Source: Anaeramoeba flamelloides
Lineage: Eukaryota; Metamonada; Anaeramoebidae
Reading direction: 5' to 3'
DNA length: 64,000 bases
Assembly (NCBI GenBank): GCA_027625915.1
Contig: JANTQA010000048.1
Coordinates: 4,464,001-4,528,000, forward strand
The position numbers and the translations under genes were made by a program. Positions 60,437-64,000 of this stretch are shown here, piece after piece. The notes beneath the pieces were generated by a model. That model was not told the origin of the DNA. It searched no databases and saw only the letters and a program-made list of their open reading frames with translations. The first letter of the stretch is position 1. Every line of letters starts with the position of its first letter.

Positions 60437-60675
60437 AAAATATTTTAGATAGAAAAAAATTCCAGAACCCTTTGTATCAAGGTATGTCATTTTCGAAGAG
60501 TAATTTTATTTTATCATTTTTTAAAATATTTTTGTTTTTATTTGAAACTAAATAATGTCATTAAAAAAAATTAAGAATTGTAATGACAATTGAAAAATAA
60601 ATAATTACAAAAAAGGTTATTATTAGTATTCTCGATATTTTTTTGTCAAACGATATAACAAAAATTAAAAAGAAA

Positions 60676-62697
60676 TTAAAATTCATCTTCAGTTTCAGGT
60701 AGCATGTCGATTTTTTGTTCAACTTCTATATCGTGTAAAAAAATGTTCTCATTAATATTCTCGTTTGTCTTTTCATTTTGAAATCCTTGAAGGAGGGGAT
60801 TTTTATTCAAATTATTTACTTGTGTTAACTGAGAACTCTTACTTTTATTATTTTTTTTCGAAAAATTAATATTAAATTTGGGCTTATTTAAAACTTTTCT
60901 GGAATGGGATTTGAATTGAGCATTAAACTTCCTACCAAAAGTAATTGAAAAAATTAGAAACAACCAAAGGAAATCGAAAAACCATAATAGTTTCTCAATC
61001 GCAGACGATTTGGAATAATTGGTTGTAAAATAATCAATGCTCTTCTGGTCAACTTTCCCCAAAAGCAAATCGATGTTGTCTTGGTTATCGCCATCGCGGA
61101 AATTATTGATATAATACCTATTTAAGGAATTTTTTGCGTCCTTGAGCATCCCCTTCACTGTTCTTTCACCGGTTCTTGTGAAATCCGTTTTCAAAGCGGG
61201 TGTTCCAGAGTACTGCTTTGAAATTATATCTGCGTTGTCTGCCCATATATTTTTAAACTGGCGATTAAAGCCTTCAAAGATGTAGAATGGCTCCCCAACC
61301 TCAAGTACGCCAAGATACACTAACTGCTTGTTTAACGATTCTGTTGCTATTAACGACTGCACCACGTTCGTGCGGTCTAAACAATCAAGGCAATTTGTTC
61401 TGAAAGTGCCCTTCTGCTTTTGGATTTTTTGGTATCCAATCTCAATTTCCTTTTCAACCTGATTAAAGCCCTCGACACAAAACGAATAGTGCTGGATTTC
61501 CTTTTGGATTTGGTTCGTCAATAAGGACAAATTGTGCCATCTCATCTTGGAGCACTGCTTATGAAAATCAAATTCAATGTATTTAATTTGATCTTCGGGT
61601 TGGTTCTGATACTGTTTGTTATACCTGCGAACATACTTCGTATATTGGTCGCCCAAGATCCTCTCGCTGCCTGTTTTGTTAATCAACGAAATTGCTACTT
61701 GCGATCCATATTGATTAATTTCTTGTTGGAAATGCTTTTGAAAAGTTACGTCAATGGCGTTTGGCTGGATATTCGAGATTTCAATCTTGGGCTTGTATGA
61801 CAAATCAATTGTTTGCTTCCAGAAAACAGGGATAGATCCTCTTGTTTGAATAAAGCTTGTGATCGATTTGCTTTTCTTTTTCTGCTTGCTTTCCTTCGTC
61901 GGCAAGTTTCCAAAAAAGGGGCTTTCGTTGGAATCCCGAGAGCGCAAATTGTCAGTTTGGTTTGGGTAATATTCTATTAATTGCTCTGTTTCGACATAAT
62001 TCGCACAATTGCCTTCAAAGTCAATCCCCCTTCTCGTAAACCTTTGCCCAGATCTCTCATTTAGTCTTCGTGAGATCAGGATCAATTTGAAACTCTTATC
62101 CTTCAGAGCACAACCGCAGCTTTTCAAAAATCCTCGGATCGTAATAAGAACCCAAGTGTTACGAAATTGATAAAACTCCAAACACAGAGAATGGTTATAA
62201 AAAAACCTTTGGCAGCTATTTAGTGGATGCACATTTGGTAAAGAGTTCGACTTTTTTCTTATTTGTGAATACCTTTCTCTTGAGAAAGTCAAATCAGAGT
62301 CGTATGAAAAATAAAAATCACCACTTTCGATCAGTCGCTTTAATTCTCTGATTTGCTTTTCTTCCAGTGTTTGAATGTTGGACTCTTCACTGAGGTTCGT
62401 CTCGGTGTTGATCTTTGAAAGTGGTAAAAACTTGCACTCTTTGATCTGAAAAGTCTCACTTCCCAAAACTTTACCCAATTGCCTTATCGAAGTGACAATA
62501 ATTAAATATTTCCTTAAAAAGAGCTTGATAATCCCAAAGATTCCACAGAACGATTCTCCTTGATAGGGGTATTTGTTGATTTGGATTTCTTCAATGCTTG
62601 ATGTTTCGCGATCGATTCGAAGAAAATTGCTTTGGTTTGTTGTAATTAAGTCTTCGACAACATAGTGTTTATTGGTTGTGTAAATTTTATAATTCAT
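60676..62697 (-). CDS. SAC1: SAC1-type phosphoinositide phosphatase
   Basis: The protein is 673 aa and single-exon. SAC1 dephosphorylates PI4P, mainly at the ER and Golgi. The catalytic CX5R motif is NCLDCLDRTNVVQS with Cys436 and Arg442. Other family landmarks are SGDFYFSYDSDLT, RFTRRGIDFEGNCANYVETE, SFIQTRGSIPVFW, IEFDFHKQCSKMRWHNL, WADNADIISKQYSGT and ALKTDFTRTGERT. One hydrophobic segment near the C-terminus (LLWFFDFLWLFLIFSI) probably anchors it in the ER. Human SAC1 has two such segments. The start MNYKIYTTNKHYVVED was chosen because it aligns with the family N-terminus. An in-frame ATG 20 codons upstream would add a Phe-rich segment (KSFFLIYFLFFSS) that could act as a signal anchor and cannot be excluded. 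The polar 70-residue tail after the membrane segment is not recognised. Confidence 0.94.
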   Translation of the reverse strand: MNYKIYTTNKHYVVEDLITTNQSNFLRIDRETSSIEEIQINKYPYQGESFCGIFGIIKLFLRKYLIIVTSIRQLGKVLGSETFQIKECKFLPLSKINTETNLSEESNIQTLEEKQIRELKRLIESGDFYFSYDSDLTFSRERYSQIRKKSNSLPNVHPLNSCQRFFYNHSLCLEFYQFRNTWVLITIRGFLKSCGCALKDKSFKLILISRRLNERSGQRFTRRGIDFEGNCANYVETEQLIEYYPNQTDNLRSRDSNESPFFGNLPTKESKQKKKSKSITSFIQTRGSIPVFWKQTIDLSYKPKIEISNIQPNAIDVTFQKHFQQEINQYGSQVAISLINKTGSERILGDQYTKYVRRYNKQYQNQPEDQIKYIEFDFHKQCSKMRWHNLSLLTNQIQKEIQHYSFCVEGFNQVEKEIEIGYQKIQKQKGTFRTNCLDCLDRTNVVQSLIATESLNKQLVYLGVLEVGEPFYIFEGFNRQFKNIWADNADIISKQYSGTPALKTDFTRTGERTVKGMLKDAKNSLNRYYINNFRDGDNQDNIDLLLGKVDQKSIDYFTTNYSKSSAIEKLLWFFDFLWLFLIFSITFGRKFNAQFKSHSRKVLNKPKFNINFSKKNNKSKSSQLTQVNNLNKNPLLQGFQNEKTNENINENIFLHDIEVEQKIDMLPETEDEF

Positions 62698-63386
62698 CGT
62701 TGTTTGAGATTTGTTTGAGGAGAAAAATAAAAAATAAATTAGAAAAAATGATTTCATCAAACAAAAGTAAAAATCGCATTTTATTTCTCCCAAGTTAATC
62801 CAAAATATTTCATAAAACTGACTTTATATATTTTAGTTAAGGTTCTTCATTAATTTCCTAGTTACCTTTTCTGTGTACTATTTGGTACACAAAAAATGAA
62901 CTCTTTCGACCCAAACTTGAACTGATCTTATTAAAATGATAATTTTAAGTTGAATTCTAAATAGGGAATTAAAAGCAAATTAATTTTGTTTATCGAGCTT
63001 TTTAGGATTTTTTCTTCAAAGATAACAAAAATTTTGTTGTTTGACAAAAAGAGTGTATTTTTCTTCAAGTATGTATTTTTTGATTTTTTTTTTTAAATTA
63101 TCTAAAGAATAAATGTGTAATTACTATTAATGTTAAATAAAAAGATCAAAATTTTAAATTCCGCTTTCCTAAAAAGAATTCAAGAATTAAAATAAGTCAT
63201 CAAGTTCCCAATTCTATAAGGTGAAAATTTAATACTTTAAACTTCTTTAAGTATTAAAAAATTGTTAAGTTATATGATTTATAAATCTGTTTTTGTAAAG
63301 CTTAGTGCAAAATTTGTTCCATATATTTTGTAACAAATAGTAAAAAAACTTTTAAATTAAGTGAAAATTAGATAATTTCATTGTCC
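62698..63386. other. Upstream region of SAC1, no gene seen
   Basis: A/T-rich sequence that probably contains the SAC1 promoter. No motif can be defended. Confidence 0.45.
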
Positions 63387-64000
63387 AGTCATCCCAGAAA
63401 AAAAATCATTTTCTGAAATGGAATAAAAAATTTGTAATTTCCAGAGTGTCTAAAACAAATAAAAACTAACCAATATCATATTAATAATCTCCAAAAAATA
63501 AAAAATCAAAGAAGAGTACATTTTTAGAAAAAAAGGGGCATTGAAAAACCCTAAATTTCTAATTTAAATGACTGTTAATAATAATTTTGAAAACAACTCT
63601 GTTGAGTTTTGAAGTGTTACTTTTTGTGTTTTTTGAGAAGATAGATTTTTTGTTTTTTTTTCATTTCTCACATAAGTTGTTTTTTTCTAAAGAATCTTCC
63701 AAAATCGTTACTTGGCCAAATATAGAGCAGTTTGTGAAATAAACACAAATTAAATTAATTACGAACTTCAAGTAAAATAATTTATTTAAAATTGAAGAAA
63801 TTTATTCATTTGGAAAATTTAAAAAAAGGAACAAGTGTAATTTTTTTTTTTTCAAATTAGATTTATTAAAATTGAGTATTCTTTTAATTGATTTTTTTTT
63901 TTCGTTGTTTTTTTGTATAAGAGATCCTCTAGAATTTTTTTTTTTTAATGAATTTTTAACCAAAGAGAATTCAATAATTTTTTATTATTATTTGAATTTG
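63387..64000. repeat. Repeat family E, copy 4 (cut by window edge)
   Basis: Begins CAGTCATCCCAGAAA and is collinear with copies 1-3: AAAACTAACCAATATC, TTTTGAAGTGTTACTTTTTG, TACTTGGCCAAATATAGAGC and AGAGATCCTCTAGAATTTTT. The right terminus lies beyond the window. Confidence 0.65.

Noticed and set aside
1-64000. Integrated virus, LTR retroelement or Polinton
   Set aside because: No integrase, protease, capsid or DNA polymerase B motifs and no long direct terminal repeats were seen. The only retroelement protein sequence is LINE-type.

Overview
The window is strongly AT-rich eukaryotic nuclear DNA with spliceosomal GT-AG introns. It has long intergenic spacers filled with degenerate interspersed repeats, and proteins with Lys/Glu (EKEKE), poly-Asn and poly-Lys insertions. 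All seven recognised genes end in TAA. The gene content (RalGAP-beta, DOCK-type RhoGEF, Kelch-BTB, C2, GRAM, SAC1) fits a free-living amoeboid protist. The EKE-rich style resembles Anaeramoeba-like metamonads, but that placement is an impression from recalled proteins and was not tested.

Layout. 1-1206: interspersed repeat. 1207-3160 (+): MCM-binding protein (MCMBP). 3161-6170: repeats. 6171-19156 (-): a nine-exon RalGAP beta-subunit gene, reconstructed here from splice sites and homology. Its two giant introns are swollen by repeats, including a 5'-truncated LINE with a perfect 13-bp target duplication. 19157-25383: a second LINE copy carrying a MITE and a hairpin insert, a foldback element inside another repeat, and a TIR element. 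25384-28683 (+): Kelch plus two BTB/BACK units (LZTR1-like layout). 28840-30094: a TA-flanked element with ATCGYGAT motif arrays. 32659-34566 (-): C2 domain protein with an Asn-Met-Gly tail. 34567-42431: repeats, a retroposon and hairpin clusters. 42432-43733 (+): coiled-coil/EKE/GRAM protein. 43734-48789: a third LINE copy full of hairpins, then more repeats. 48790-56413 (+): zizimin-type DOCK GEF. 57885-60440: a mosaic of DNA-transposon-like repeats. 60676-62697 (-): SAC1 phosphoinositide phosphatase. 62698-64000: spacer and one more repeat copy.

Four genes belong to membrane and small-GTPase signalling: RalGAP-beta regulates Ral-type GTPases, the DOCK protein activates Rho-family GTPases, the Kelch-BTB protein resembles a CUL3 adaptor for Ras-like GTPases, and SAC1 removes phosphate from PI4P. 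They are scattered on both strands, and nothing indicates co-regulation.

The least explained material is a family of palindromic modules. Three distinct hairpin types recur in mixed clusters with shared GTTAG-type linkers and a CACTTGACGRCACTT-type end. They sit inside LINE copies, a retroposon and an intron. Separately, all five reading-frame breaks in three otherwise well-conserved genes lie at homopolymers and go in the same direction, which points to homopolymer undercalling in the assembly.
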